DNA of 64,000 nucleotides from [Mycobacterium] stephanolepidis (GTDB taxonomy: Bacteria; Actinomycetota; Actinomycetes; Mycobacteriales; Mycobacteriaceae). This document shows, piece after piece, positions 1 to 7,918 of this stretch (within the stretch, counting starts at the first letter, position 1; each line of letters opens with the position of its first letter). A program made the translations under genes and the position numbers. The notes beneath the pieces were generated by a model. That model saw only the letters and a program-made list of their open reading frames with translations, did not search any database and was not told where the DNA came from. The stretch covers positions 1,364,001 to 1,428,000 of the forward strand of contig NZ_AP018165.1 of the NCBI RefSeq assembly GCF_002356335.1, read 5' to 3'.

Positions 1-273
1 CTGGACAAGTACACGCGGCTTTTCGCCAGTGTGCGGGCGTGGGAGCGGCACACCGATATTGCGGTGGTGCCTGCCGACGGAGAGTTCAGTGATCTCGGTG
101 TCGGTGGTTTCGCTGAGTCCGCGATCGCCGAGCTGAAGGAGATGGCGGCCGCGGGCGGGACATCGTCGGCGGACGCCCAGGGCGCGCTGTCGCTGTTACT
201 GCGCCTCACGTCCAGTGCCGGGCGAGGCGGATCGGCCAAGGGCGTCGCGGTGGCACGAGGGTCGGCGGCGTGA
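1..273 (+). CDS. SbcD-like metallophosphoesterase/nuclease, C-terminal end only (Rv1277-like)
   Basis: The reading frame is open from the first base to the stop at 271-273, so the gene starts outside the window. About 90 C-terminal residues are visible: an acidic and Ala-rich stretch ending in a Gly/Ser/Arg-rich tail. No catalytic metal ligands are in this part, so the sequence alone does not show the function. The identification rests on context: the next gene is an SbcC/Rad50-like ATPase whose GTG start overlaps this stop by 4 nt, and in M. tuberculosis the same pair is Rv1277 (calcineurin-like phosphoesterase) and Rv1278. The inferred role is the nuclease partner of that ATPase in DNA end processing. 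Confidence 0.55.
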   Translation: MDKYTRLFASVRAWERHTDIAVVPADGEFSDLGVGGFAESAIAELKEMAAAGGTSSADAQGALSLLLRLTSSAGRGGSAKGVAVARGSAA

Positions 274-2894
274 AGCTGCACCGCCTCTCGGTCACGAACT
301 ATCGCGGAATCGCTCATCGCGACATCACTTTTCCCGATCGCGGTGTTGTGGTGGTCAGCGGAGCGAACGAGATCGGCAAGACGTCCATGATCGAGGCGCT
401 GGACCTGCTGATCGAATCCAAGGATCGCTCCACCAAGAAGGACGTCAAGCAGGTCAAGCCCACATTCGCCGACGTAGGCTCCGAGATTGAGGCCGAGATC
501 AGTTGTGGCCCGTATCGATTCGTGTATCGGAAGCGTTTTCACAAGCGCGCCGAGACGCATTTGACGGTCATCGAGCCGCGACGCGAACAGCTCTCCGGCG
601 ACGAGGCGCATCAGCGGGTGCTGGACATGCTGGATCAGTCCATCGACATGAACTTGTGGAAGGCGCAGCGGGTTCTGCAGTCGGCGGGTGCGGGTGTGCT
701 CGACCTGTCATCGAGCGATGCGCTGACCCGTGCACTGGATCTTGCTGCCGGACAATCGGTTGCGCTGTCGGGTAGCGAGCCCGATCTGGTGGAGCGGATC
801 GACGCCGAGTACGCGCTGTACTTCACCGCGACGGGGCGTCCCACCGGTGAATGGGCCAAGGCCGGCGTCCGGCTGACCGCGGCCGAGGATGCGCTTGCTG
901 TCGCCAACGCGGCCGTGGCCGAGGTCGAGCAACAGGTTCGTGAGCACGACGAGCTGACCCGTGAGCTGGCCTCCATCATCGCCGACCGTGCCGAGGTGAC
1001 TCGCCGGCTGACTCCGTTGGAGCAGGCCTCGCAGGCCGTTTCAACCCTGATGCAACAACGCGATAACGCAGCCGTAGTCGCGGAGGCGGCGCAGGCGGCG
1101 GCGGTGGCGGCACAGACCAAACGCGACGAGCGGGCCCAACTTGTCGCCGACATTCAGGCGCGCCGTGCCGGGATCGATGGGCTCGCCGAGCAGGTGTCGG
1201 CCGCGAAGGAGGCGCACGCTGCGGCACAACAGGTGGCCGAGGCAGCCGAGGCCGCCGCAGCCCGGATGGCCCAGGCGGTCGAGGCTACCCGTGCTCAATT
1301 GCAGTCGGCGCGCGATACTTTGGACCGCGCACTGGCCCGGGATGAGGTGGATGGACTGGCGGCCCGGGTGTCGCGTATCGATCTCACGACCCGGCAGTTG
1401 ACGACGGCCGGCGCGGAACTTTCGGCACTGGCCATCACCGCACAGACTCTCGGTGCGATCGAGGCTGCCGCACAGACCGTGGGCATGGCGGAGGTGGCTC
1501 TGGACACTGCCTCGGCGCAGGTGGAGGTTCGTGCGCTCGCCGATGTCGACATCACCGTCGATGGCCGCCAGCTGCGGGTTACGGCCGGGGAGCAGTGGGC
1601 GAGTGCGGCCACAGATACCGTTGAGATCACCGCTCCCGGCGTGGCAGTCACCCGAATCATTCCGGGGGCCAATGCGGCTCAGCTGCGTGCGAACCTCGAT
1701 GCGGCTCGTGAGGCGCTCACCGGGGCCTTGGCGGCTGCTGGTGTGGCCGATGTCGGTGAGGCACAGAGGCAGTATGAACGGCGCACCGAGCTGAATGCTG
1801 AACGCGACCGGTTGACGGCACTGCTCGATGGGCTGATGGGCTCGGACAGTCTTGATGCACTGCGCGAGAAGCTGAGCCGCTTGCGTGAGCTGGCGCCGGA
1901 GGCCAAGGGTCTGTGGGATGCGATCGATCCGGCGCAGGCTCGCGCAGAGGTCGCCCGGTTGGTGGCCGACGTGGAGCGCCTGCAGGCCGAAGAGGTCACC
2001 CACCGCCACTCCGTCCAGGTCGCTACCCGGCAACTCGCCGAGAAGTCCACCGAGGCAATGGTATTGCGGGAGAAGCAAGGCGCTCGTGCCGAAGAGCTGG
2101 CCGCCGTGGAGCAGCGCCTGGCCCAGGTTCGGGCATCGGCCTCTGACGATCTGCTAGCCGAACGTCATGATCAGGCGGTCCAAGCGGCAGACCTGACCGC
2201 GCGCCGCATCACCGATCTGATGAGTCAGTTGGCCGCACTCGAGGCTGATCGGGTACGCGCCGGACTCGCCGAGGTCTCCGCACGCGCGCAGGGGCTGGAT
2301 CAGCAGCACGACTCGTTGCGCCATCGGCTACGCGATATCTCGGTGCGTCTGGAAGTGTTCGGCAGGCAGGGCCGTAAGGACCAGCTGGATGCCGCGGCCT
2401 CCGAGCGTGAATATGCGGCAACGGAATTCGCCCGAATCGGGGCGAAGGCCCGGGCCGTCGACACCCTGAGATCGGTGATGTTGCGGCACCGGGACGGCAT
2501 GAGATTGCGTTATGTCGACCCATTCCGTGCGGAGCTGGAGCGGTTGGGGCGCATGGTGTTCGGTCCCACCTTCGAAGTGGACGTCGACAGCGATCTGAGT
2601 ATCCGCAGCCGGACGCTGGAAGGCCGTACGGTTCCCTACGAGTCGCTATCGGGTGGTGCAAAGGAACAACTGGGCATCGTCGCGAGACTGGCAAGCGCCG
2701 CATTGGTGGCGCCGCAGGATGCGGTGCCCGTCATCATCGACGACGCGCTGGGATTCACCGACAGCGACAGACTGGAGCGCATGGGTGAGGTGTTCGGCGC
2801 CGTGGGCAGCGAGGCGCAGGTGATCGTGTTGACCTGCAGCCCCGACCGCTACCACTCTGTCACCGGGGCGCAGCGAATCAGCCTGTCGGCCTGA
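270..2894 (+). CDS. SbcC/Rad50-like coiled-coil ATPase (Rv1278-like), no zinc hook
   Basis: An 874-residue SMC/RecN-type ATPase, probably acting in DNA repair or end processing with the upstream nuclease. Walker A (GANEIGKTS) lies near residue 32. Near the C-terminus are the ABC signature (LSGGAKEQ) and Walker B (VIIDDALGF), the split arrangement typical of SMC and Rad50 proteins. The middle is a very Ala/Glu/Arg-rich coiled coil. There is no CxxC zinc hook: the only cysteines are near residue 75 and in the last 25 residues. At the hook position, about residues 416-466, there is instead a beta-rich, coil-free segment (starting VRALADVDITVDG). GTG start chosen because it overlaps the previous stop (GTGA), suggesting translational coupling. 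The match to Rv1278 is by order and motifs. Confidence 0.85.
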   Translation: MKLHRLSVTNYRGIAHRDITFPDRGVVVVSGANEIGKTSMIEALDLLIESKDRSTKKDVKQVKPTFADVGSEIEAEISCGPYRFVYRKRFHKRAETHLTVIEPRREQLSGDEAHQRVLDMLDQSIDMNLWKAQRVLQSAGAGVLDLSSSDALTRALDLAAGQSVALSGSEPDLVERIDAEYALYFTATGRPTGEWAKAGVRLTAAEDALAVANAAVAEVEQQVREHDELTRELASIIADRAEVTRRLTPLEQASQAVSTLMQQRDNAAVVAEAAQAAAVAAQTKRDERAQLVADIQARRAGIDGLAEQVSAAKEAHAAAQQVAEAAEAAAARMAQAVEATRAQLQSARDTLDRALARDEVDGLAARVSRIDLTTRQLTTAGAELSALAITAQTLGAIEAAAQTVGMAEVALDTASAQVEVRALADVDITVDGRQLRVTAGEQWASAATDTVEITAPGVAVTRIIPGANAAQLRANLDAAREALTGALAAAGVADVGEAQRQYERRTELNAERDRLTALLDGLMGSDSLDALREKLSRLRELAPEAKGLWDAIDPAQARAEVARLVADVERLQAEEVTHRHSVQVATRQLAEKSTEAMVLREKQGARAEELAAVEQRLAQVRASASDDLLAERHDQAVQAADLTARRITDLMSQLAALEADRVRAGLAEVSARAQGLDQQHDSLRHRLRDISVRLEVFGRQGRKDQLDAAASEREYAATEFARIGAKARAVDTLRSVMLRHRDGMRLRYVDPFRAELERLGRMVFGPTFEVDVDSDLSIRSRTLEGRTVPYESLSGGAKEQLGIVARLASAALVAPQDAVPVIIDDALGFTDSDRLERMGEVFGAVGSEAQVIVLTCSPDRYHSVTGAQRISLSA

Positions 2895-2932
2895 GCGACT
2901 CGGTCGCCCCGATACCGTCAAACCGGTACCTC

Positions 2933-4150
2933 TTAGAAATACGCGTTCGCAGGAAGCGGCGTGCCGTGCAGCAGGTTCTGGCCGATCACCCGGGCCTTGT
3001 AGTGCACCGGATTGTGCAGGCTGATGGTCCGGACGTTCCGCCAGTGCCGGTCCAGATTGCGGCTCCGGCTGGATGCGCTGGCACCACCCAGGTCTAGCAG
3101 TTTGGTGGCGGCATCGAGTGCGACTGCATCGATGTGCACCTTGGCTTTGGCGACCGCCAGTTGGGCTTCCTCGGCACGCTGCGCATCGGGGACCCCGTCG
3201 CGCAAGGATGCGCCGGCGGCATCAATGGCATCGGCCGCGGCAAGAACCGCAGCCTCAGCGGCGAATGCGGTTGCGCTGAGTTCGCCCAGGGTGCGTTGCA
3301 ACAACGGATCATCGACCGGACGTTCGGTGAGAGCGTGACTGAAGTTGCGCTGCCGGGAGCGCAGCAGCGCCACGCCGTCATCCACGACCGATCGCAGCAC
3401 TCCGGCGACAATCGCCAGGATGTAGAGCTGCAACGACGCATACTGCGTGGTGGGCACCGGGGCCGCGTCATACGGTGTGTCGGAGAGGATTTCGTTGCTG
3501 GCGACATCGACCTGGGTAAAGATCGTGGTACCCGTGCCTGTGCGTCGCTGGCCGAAGCCATCCCAGTCGTCCACCAGCCGCACCCCGTCGCGATCGCCGG
3601 GAACGATGACCGATGCGATCGAGTCGTGGTCGGTGGTCGCGGTGACCGTCAGGTAGTCCGCGAACAAGGTCCCGGTGCTGTAGAACTTCTCGCCATTCAA
3701 CCGATATCCATCACCAGCCGGGAGTAGACGGGTGTTGAACACCAGGCTTCCGACGGCCAATGTCCCCTTCTCGCTGAATGCGTTGGCGAACAGGTTGCCT
3801 TCGTTCACCTTCGTCAGCCAGGCTGCCGATGTGGGATCGGAAAGCGTGCGCAGTCGTTCCTCGACGAACCAGAAGTGCGTGCGAAAGATGTGCGCGACGA
3901 TGGGGTCGGCCTGCGCGATATCGATGATGGTGGAAAAGAGTTGCCGCACAGAAAGTCCTGCGCCGCCGAGTTCGACGGGGATGCGCAGCCGACCGATCCC
4001 CGCCTCCTTGAGCAGTCGAACCTGGTCGAAGGGATTCTCGTCGTCAAGGTCACGTTCTCGTGCCCCGTCGGCGACCTGGGCGAGCAGATTCCGGTAGGTC
4101 TCGGTGCCGGGCAGCGCGCGGATTTCGAGGACTGACGGAGCGGAGGTCAT
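2933..4150 (-). CDS. Acyl-CoA-dehydrogenase-fold flavin monooxygenase (SfnB/DszC-like)
   Basis: About 405 residues with the acyl-CoA dehydrogenase fold: a helical N-terminal domain, a central beta domain (GEKFYSTGT, then GFGQRRTGTGTT) and a C-terminal helical bundle ending with HNPVHYKARVIG. The GFGQR-TGSGTT-type motif and the H-N-P/K-ARV ending resemble the SfnB/DszC group of FMNH2-dependent monooxygenases acting on sulfur compounds. The usual catalytic Glu of true acyl-CoA dehydrogenases is not evident, so oxygenation is the better guess than beta-oxidation. The frame stays open 22 codons further upstream, but the ATG at 4150 gives the natural beginning MTSAPSVLEI. It runs convergently with the SbcC-like gene and divergently from the VanZ-like gene. 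The substrate is unknown, and no reductase partner gene is nearby. Confidence 0.7.
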   Translation of the reverse strand: MTSAPSVLEIRALPGTETYRNLLAQVADGARERDLDDENPFDQVRLLKEAGIGRLRIPVELGGAGLSVRQLFSTIIDIAQADPIVAHIFRTHFWFVEERLRTLSDPTSAAWLTKVNEGNLFANAFSEKGTLAVGSLVFNTRLLPAGDGYRLNGEKFYSTGTLFADYLTVTATTDHDSIASVIVPGDRDGVRLVDDWDGFGQRRTGTGTTIFTQVDVASNEILSDTPYDAAPVPTTQYASLQLYILAIVAGVLRSVVDDGVALLRSRQRNFSHALTERPVDDPLLQRTLGELSATAFAAEAAVLAAADAIDAAGASLRDGVPDAQRAEEAQLAVAKAKVHIDAVALDAATKLLDLGGASASSRSRNLDRHWRNVRTISLHNPVHYKARVIGQNLLHGTPLPANAYF

Positions 4151-4227
4151 GTCTTCGTTGTACGCAGCATGCCCATTGGCGGCATCGCTTTGAATCACCC
4201 AGAACTGAAGCGGCAATATGGGTCACG

Positions 4228-4605
4228 ATGATTCGCATAGTTCATTCGTGGTTTCCGTGCTTTCGCCGGCTCACCCTGGTGTGTGCTCTGGCGATCGCGT
4301 GCCTGCTGTTGTTCACACCCGGCAGCACGGTCCCGTCCGGACCACCCGGGGCGGACAAGGTGGTGCATTTTCTGATTTTCGGGATGTTGGCGGTGTCCTC
4401 GCGATTCGCACGGATCGACGAGAAGTTCACACTGGCCTGGGTTCTGACCTTCGCTGCGTGTTCAGAGGTTGTTCAGGCTCTGTGGGTTCCGCGCCGGGAC
4501 GGAAGTCTGCTCGATGTGCTTGCCGATGCGGTCGGCATGCTCATGGGACTCTGGTTGTGGCAGAAGATTCGTCCTGCGCACCGGCAGCAGTCGGCTTCGG
4601 AATGA
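4228..4605 (+). CDS. VanZ-like small membrane protein
   Basis: A 125-residue hydrophobic protein with three to four predicted membrane helices. It shows the VanZ-family pattern: DKVVHFLIFGML after the first loop, then SEVVQALWVPRRDGS and a D-x-L-A-D/N-x-x-G segment near the C-terminus. Family members are membrane proteins of unknown biochemical activity, named after a teicoplanin-resistance accessory protein. Start taken at ATG 4228, which begins MIRIVHSW just before the first helix; the longer open frame upstream overlaps the divergent gene. Its 3' end overlaps the 3' end of the convergent TetR gene by about 65 bp. Confidence 0.65.
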   Translation: MIRIVHSWFPCFRRLTLVCALAIACLLLFTPGSTVPSGPPGADKVVHFLIFGMLAVSSRFARIDEKFTLAWVLTFAACSEVVQALWVPRRDGSLLDVLADAVGMLMGLWLWQKIRPAHRQQSASE

Positions 4606-5224
4606 CGGTGGTGACACTGCCGGTGTGAGCCAGCCCGCTGGTGACCAGGTCTAACTGGCGCAACGCCCGATTGAGGGCCGCTTGCGCGTCGGCGTCGGTG
4701 GGGTGATCGGTATCCACCAGCATGCCGATGGTGTTGAGAATCGAGCCGGCGATGAGTTCGGCAGCGATCTCGAGATCCTCGGTGGTGTGGTGGTTCGTTG
4801 CGGGATTACGCGCGAGCTCGACCACGACATCGTTGGTGAGCATGCGCATCTCGTTGTTGATGGCACGCCGAACCTGCGGCGAACCGCCATGACGTTCACG
4901 TACCAGAAACCGGAAGTTGTTCGCGTGCTCGCTCACCCGATCGACCATGAGGCCGAGAATCTTGGCAGGGTTGTCACTGCCCACCTCGCGTCGGGCCTGA
5001 CGGAAGGTGTCACGAAGCGCACGAACGCTCTCTTCGGCCAGGACTGTGCCCAGGTCCTCCATCGATTCGAAATGCCGATAGAACGCCGTGGGAACCAAAC
5101 CTGCGGACCTGGCCACCTCGCGCAGGCTGACGGCGGCGAAGCCACGCACCTTGAGTAGATCCAAGGTCCCGTCGAGCAATGCGCGGCGGGTATGCAACTT
5201 CTTCTCAGCACGACTATGTCGCAT
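4541..5224 (-). CDS. TetR-family transcriptional regulator
   Basis: 227 residues. The N-terminal helix-turn-helix domain is clear: RRALLDGTLDLL, then FAAVSLREVARSAGLVPTAFYRHF, the standard TetR recognition helix ending in a Y-R-H-F motif. The C-terminal ligand domain is not recognisable by motif, and the last 25 residues are low-complexity. The gene is divergent from the small acidic protein/P450/HD operon starting at 5380, so repression of that operon and of itself is the simplest inference. A 6+2+6 palindrome lies in the shared intergenic region. Its C-terminal coding end overlaps that of the VanZ-like gene. Confidence 0.85.
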   Translation of the reverse strand: MRHSRAEKKLHTRRALLDGTLDLLKVRGFAAVSLREVARSAGLVPTAFYRHFESMEDLGTVLAEESVRALRDTFRQARREVGSDNPAKILGLMVDRVSEHANNFRFLVRERHGGSPQVRRAINNEMRMLTNDVVVELARNPATNHHTTEDLEIAAELIAGSILNTIGMLVDTDHPTDADAQAALNRALRQLDLVTSGLAHTGSVTTVIPKPTAAGAQDESSATTRVP

Positions 5225-5318
5225 ACCTGTCAGTGTACGGTCGTGCTCTTATCGATTGGCTTCTTTTGTTCGAAACCGTGTTGAGGCCTGGTATTGACAG
5301 GTTCATCTGCGTTACGCA

Positions 5319-5332
5319 CACTGATCTCAGTG
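5319..5332. promoter_or_regulatory. Candidate TetR operator palindrome
   Basis: CACTGA-TC-TCAGTG is a perfect 6+2+6 inverted repeat in the 155-bp divergent region between the TetR gene and the gene at 5380. A TTGACA hexamer lies at 5294-5299, just upstream, so a regulator bound to the palindrome could occlude polymerase; I do not see a good -10 box at the matching distance. That this is the operator of the adjacent TetR protein is inference. Confidence 0.4.
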
Positions 5333-5379
5333 CACGATTGTTCACTATTTGGCCACCGAATTCGAAGGGGCAGTGCAGC

Positions 5380-5778
5380 ATGGTGGGACCTGTAGAGCGC
5401 AACGTCAACGTCGTCCAGGAAGTCGTGGAGTCGGTTGGTTCTCGTGTCGGCCGGATCATCCGCATCATCACGCGGACGGTGGGAGAAGTTGGCCAGGAGC
5501 TGAGCGGCGTTGTGGCCGACGGGTTCGAAATCGCGGAGGCCAACAAGAGAGCCCGTGCTGACCATGAGCGCTGGGGCGCCTCGGCGGATACAGACCCGGA
5601 CAACGCGGCAGACGACGCCGAGGAAGGCGAACTCGTCGACCTCGATGACGAGGGCCACGGCGATGACACTGCCGATGCGGGGGCCGATGACGAGAACGAC
5701 GCCGTGGTGGAAGAGGTGACTTCCGAATCAGAGGTTGACGAGGCGCGCGACGGCGTCTCCGAGCAGGAAAGGGTCTAA
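5380..5778 (+). CDS. Small highly acidic protein of unknown function, first gene of a P450 operon
   Basis: 132 residues, not a family I recognise by name. The first 60 residues are an amphipathic helical segment (VERNVNVVQEVVESVGSRVG, then IIRIITRTVGEVGQEL), with many Val/Ile at regular spacing, that might lie on a membrane or bind a partner. The last 70 residues are almost entirely Asp, Glu and Ala. ATG at 5380 has a GAAGGGG ribosome-binding site 9 nt upstream; the frame is open further upstream but would run across the promoter region. The next gene, a cytochrome P450, starts 2 nt after the stop, so the two are surely cotranscribed. A scaffold or redox-partner docking role is possible but unproven. 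Confidence 0.7.
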   Translation: MVGPVERNVNVVQEVVESVGSRVGRIIRIITRTVGEVGQELSGVVADGFEIAEANKRARADHERWGASADTDPDNAADDAEEGELVDLDDEGHGDDTADAGADDENDAVVEEVTSESEVDEARDGVSEQERV

Positions 5779-5780
5779 CC

Positions 5781-7340
5781 GTGTCGGCTCCAGCGTTGCA
5801 GCCAGAACCCCTTTCCTCGCCGGTCGCCACGGCGGCCCGTGAATGTCCGGTCAACCACGACCTCTATCCGGGCGGGCCGACGTTCCTACGGTGGCACAAC
5901 ACCAAGGTCGGCTATCTGAAGTCGTGGCGTCTCGCGCTCGGGGCGGTCTGGTCCACCTACCGGCACACGATCTCCGAGTATCTCGCCGACCTGCCCGGAC
6001 AAGATGACGTCATCGTTGCGCGGGCGCCCATGCGTAAGACGGTGATCGTCCGTAATCCGGAACTGGCCCGTCATGTGCTGGTGGCCAATCAGGACAATTA
6101 CATCAAGAGCGCCGAATATGACCTCCTGGCAGTCGGTTTCGGCCGCGGGCTGGTGACCGATCTCAACGAGGGACTCTGGAACCGAAATCGTCGGCTGGTG
6201 CAGCCGATCTTCGCCAAGCGCCAGGTCGACCTGTTCGCCCCGCAGATGGCGGAAGCCAGCGCGCGCACCCTCGCCCGGTGGGATGAGCTGTATGCCCAGG
6301 GGAAGGCCGTTGATGTCACCGCCGAGATGAACTACCTGACCATGGATATCGTCGCGCAAACGATGTTCGGCATCGATCTATCCGGCGACATGGCCGAGAG
6401 GATGCGGATCAACTTCGCACGCCTGCTGAAGCTCTTCGGCGTGGGCTACATCGTGGGGGCGGCTCCGCCGCTGCGCTGGTTCGTGGACAAGCTCGCCACC
6501 CACGGTCCCGACGAGTTGGCTTCACACACCCCTCGGTTGGCCATACGCGCGCTGCGTATCGGAGCGTCGGTGGCCGCGCCGCGGACCATGAGGGGTCTGC
6601 GCTGGGTTGAGCGCACTATCGATCAGCTCATCGCCGATCATCACTCCGGCCGGATCACCAGACAGGACAACCTGTTGGCGCTGTTGATGGCCGCCGAAGA
6701 TCCCGAAACGGGCGCCAGGTATACGGATCTGGAGATCCGCGATGAACTGATGACCTTCCTCGGCGCAGGCTTTGAGACCACCGCCGCCGCGCTCGCGTGG
6801 ACCTGGTATCTGTTGTCCCGCAATCCCGATGCGCGCGCGAAGCTCGGCGAAGAGGTTGACCGGGTGCTCGGTGGACGGTTACCCACCGCCGCGGATGTTG
6901 ACAATCTGCCATGGACCGCCGCGGTGCTGAATGAGGCGATGCGTGTGTATCCGCCGATCCTGGGGTTGGCGCGTGCTGCGAAGGCCGACGACGTGCTGGG
7001 TGATTACCCGATTCCGGCCGGTACCACCGTCACCGTGTTGATCGACAGCATCCACCACAACGAGCGAGTGTGGGAGAACGCCAGGACCTTCGATCCCGCA
7101 CGGTTCCTCAAGGAGAACCTGCAGCCCGAACAGCGCAAGGCGCACATGCCGTTTGGAGCGGGCAAGCGCATGTGTATCGCCTCGGGCTTCGCGAACCTGG
7201 AGGCCATCATCGGTATCGCGTCGCTGGCCCAGAAGTATGAGCTGGAAATGGTGCCGGGTCAGAAGCCGCGCCGCGAAGTGACCTTCACGGGAGGACCCGA
7301 GGGTGAGATCCTCATGCAGCTGCGTAAACGACATCCCTGA
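5781..7340 (+). CDS. Cytochrome P450
   Basis: 519 residues, GTG start 2 nt after the preceding stop. The oxygen-binding I-helix motif is AGFETTAAALAW, the K-helix ExxR is in NEAMRVYPP, and the heme-ligand loop is FGAGKRMCIAS with the thiolate cysteine near residue 465. The residue two after the cysteine is Ala where most P450s have Gly. The N-terminus is soluble, as usual for bacterial class I P450s, and electron donors must come from elsewhere because no ferredoxin or reductase gene is nearby. Substrate unknown; fatty acids, alkanes or sterols are typical of mycobacterial P450s. Likely controlled by the divergent TetR. Confidence 0.9.
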   Translation: MSAPALQPEPLSSPVATAARECPVNHDLYPGGPTFLRWHNTKVGYLKSWRLALGAVWSTYRHTISEYLADLPGQDDVIVARAPMRKTVIVRNPELARHVLVANQDNYIKSAEYDLLAVGFGRGLVTDLNEGLWNRNRRLVQPIFAKRQVDLFAPQMAEASARTLARWDELYAQGKAVDVTAEMNYLTMDIVAQTMFGIDLSGDMAERMRINFARLLKLFGVGYIVGAAPPLRWFVDKLATHGPDELASHTPRLAIRALRIGASVAAPRTMRGLRWVERTIDQLIADHHSGRITRQDNLLALLMAAEDPETGARYTDLEIRDELMTFLGAGFETTAAALAWTWYLLSRNPDARAKLGEEVDRVLGGRLPTAADVDNLPWTAAVLNEAMRVYPPILGLARAAKADDVLGDYPIPAGTTVTVLIDSIHHNERVWENARTFDPARFLKENLQPEQRKAHMPFGAGKRMCIASGFANLEAIIGIASLAQKYELEMVPGQKPRREVTFTGGPEGEILMQLRKRHP

Positions 7341-7346
7341 GGTGTG

Positions 7347-7913
7347 ATGGCGGTACTCACCGACGATCTGCGCGCGGATCTGTTGCGCCGATGGTCCGAG
7401 CCGCACCGGCGGCACCACGATGTCGTGCATCTGCGGGAGGTGCTCGACGCGGTGGATTTACTTGCGCAGGACGGTGTGATCTTCGAGCGCGAGCCCGTCG
7501 AGCTGGCGGCGTGGTTCCACGATGCGGTGTACGAGATCGGCCGCGCCGACAATGAGAGACAGTCCGCACAGTTGGCCCGGGAACTGTTACCTCCCAGCAT
7601 TGGTGATGAGGTGGCGCGTCTGGTTGTGCTCACCGAGACGCATCGCGTCGAGCCGGACGATCCCAACGGTGCCGTGCTCAGCGATGCTGATCTGTCGGTA
7701 CTCGGCGCGTCAGCAGATCGCTACGCGCGGTATGTCGACGCCGTGCGCCAGGAGTACGCGCCGATTCCCGATGAGGTGTTCCGGCCTGAACGTGCGCGGG
7801 TGTTGGGCGCCTTGCTGGACAAAGCCGAACTCTTTCATACCGAGGCGGCCAGGGTGCGTTGGGAAGTGGCCGCTCGACGCAACATCGAGGCGGAGCTGCG
7901 CAGGCTTGCCTGA
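7347..7913 (+). CDS. Predicted HD-superfamily metal-dependent phosphohydrolase
   Basis: About 188 residues with the HD-domain metal-binding pattern: an early His in RRHHDVVHL, the HD pair in AAWFHDAVYEIG, and a later Asp in LSDADLSVLG. It resembles the stand-alone 'predicted HD phosphohydrolase' family (COG4339-like), whose members are mostly uncharacterised. GTG at 7344 and ATG at 7347 are adjacent possible starts. The P450 stop is only 6 nt upstream, so it is the third gene of the operon that begins at 5380. It is convergent with the second P450. The substrate cannot be told from the sequence. Confidence 0.7.
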   Translation: MAVLTDDLRADLLRRWSEPHRRHHDVVHLREVLDAVDLLAQDGVIFEREPVELAAWFHDAVYEIGRADNERQSAQLARELLPPSIGDEVARLVVLTETHRVEPDDPNGAVLSDADLSVLGASADRYARYVDAVRQEYAPIPDEVFRPERARVLGALLDKAELFHTEAARVRWEVAARRNIEAELRRLA

Positions 7914-7918
7914 GGGTG

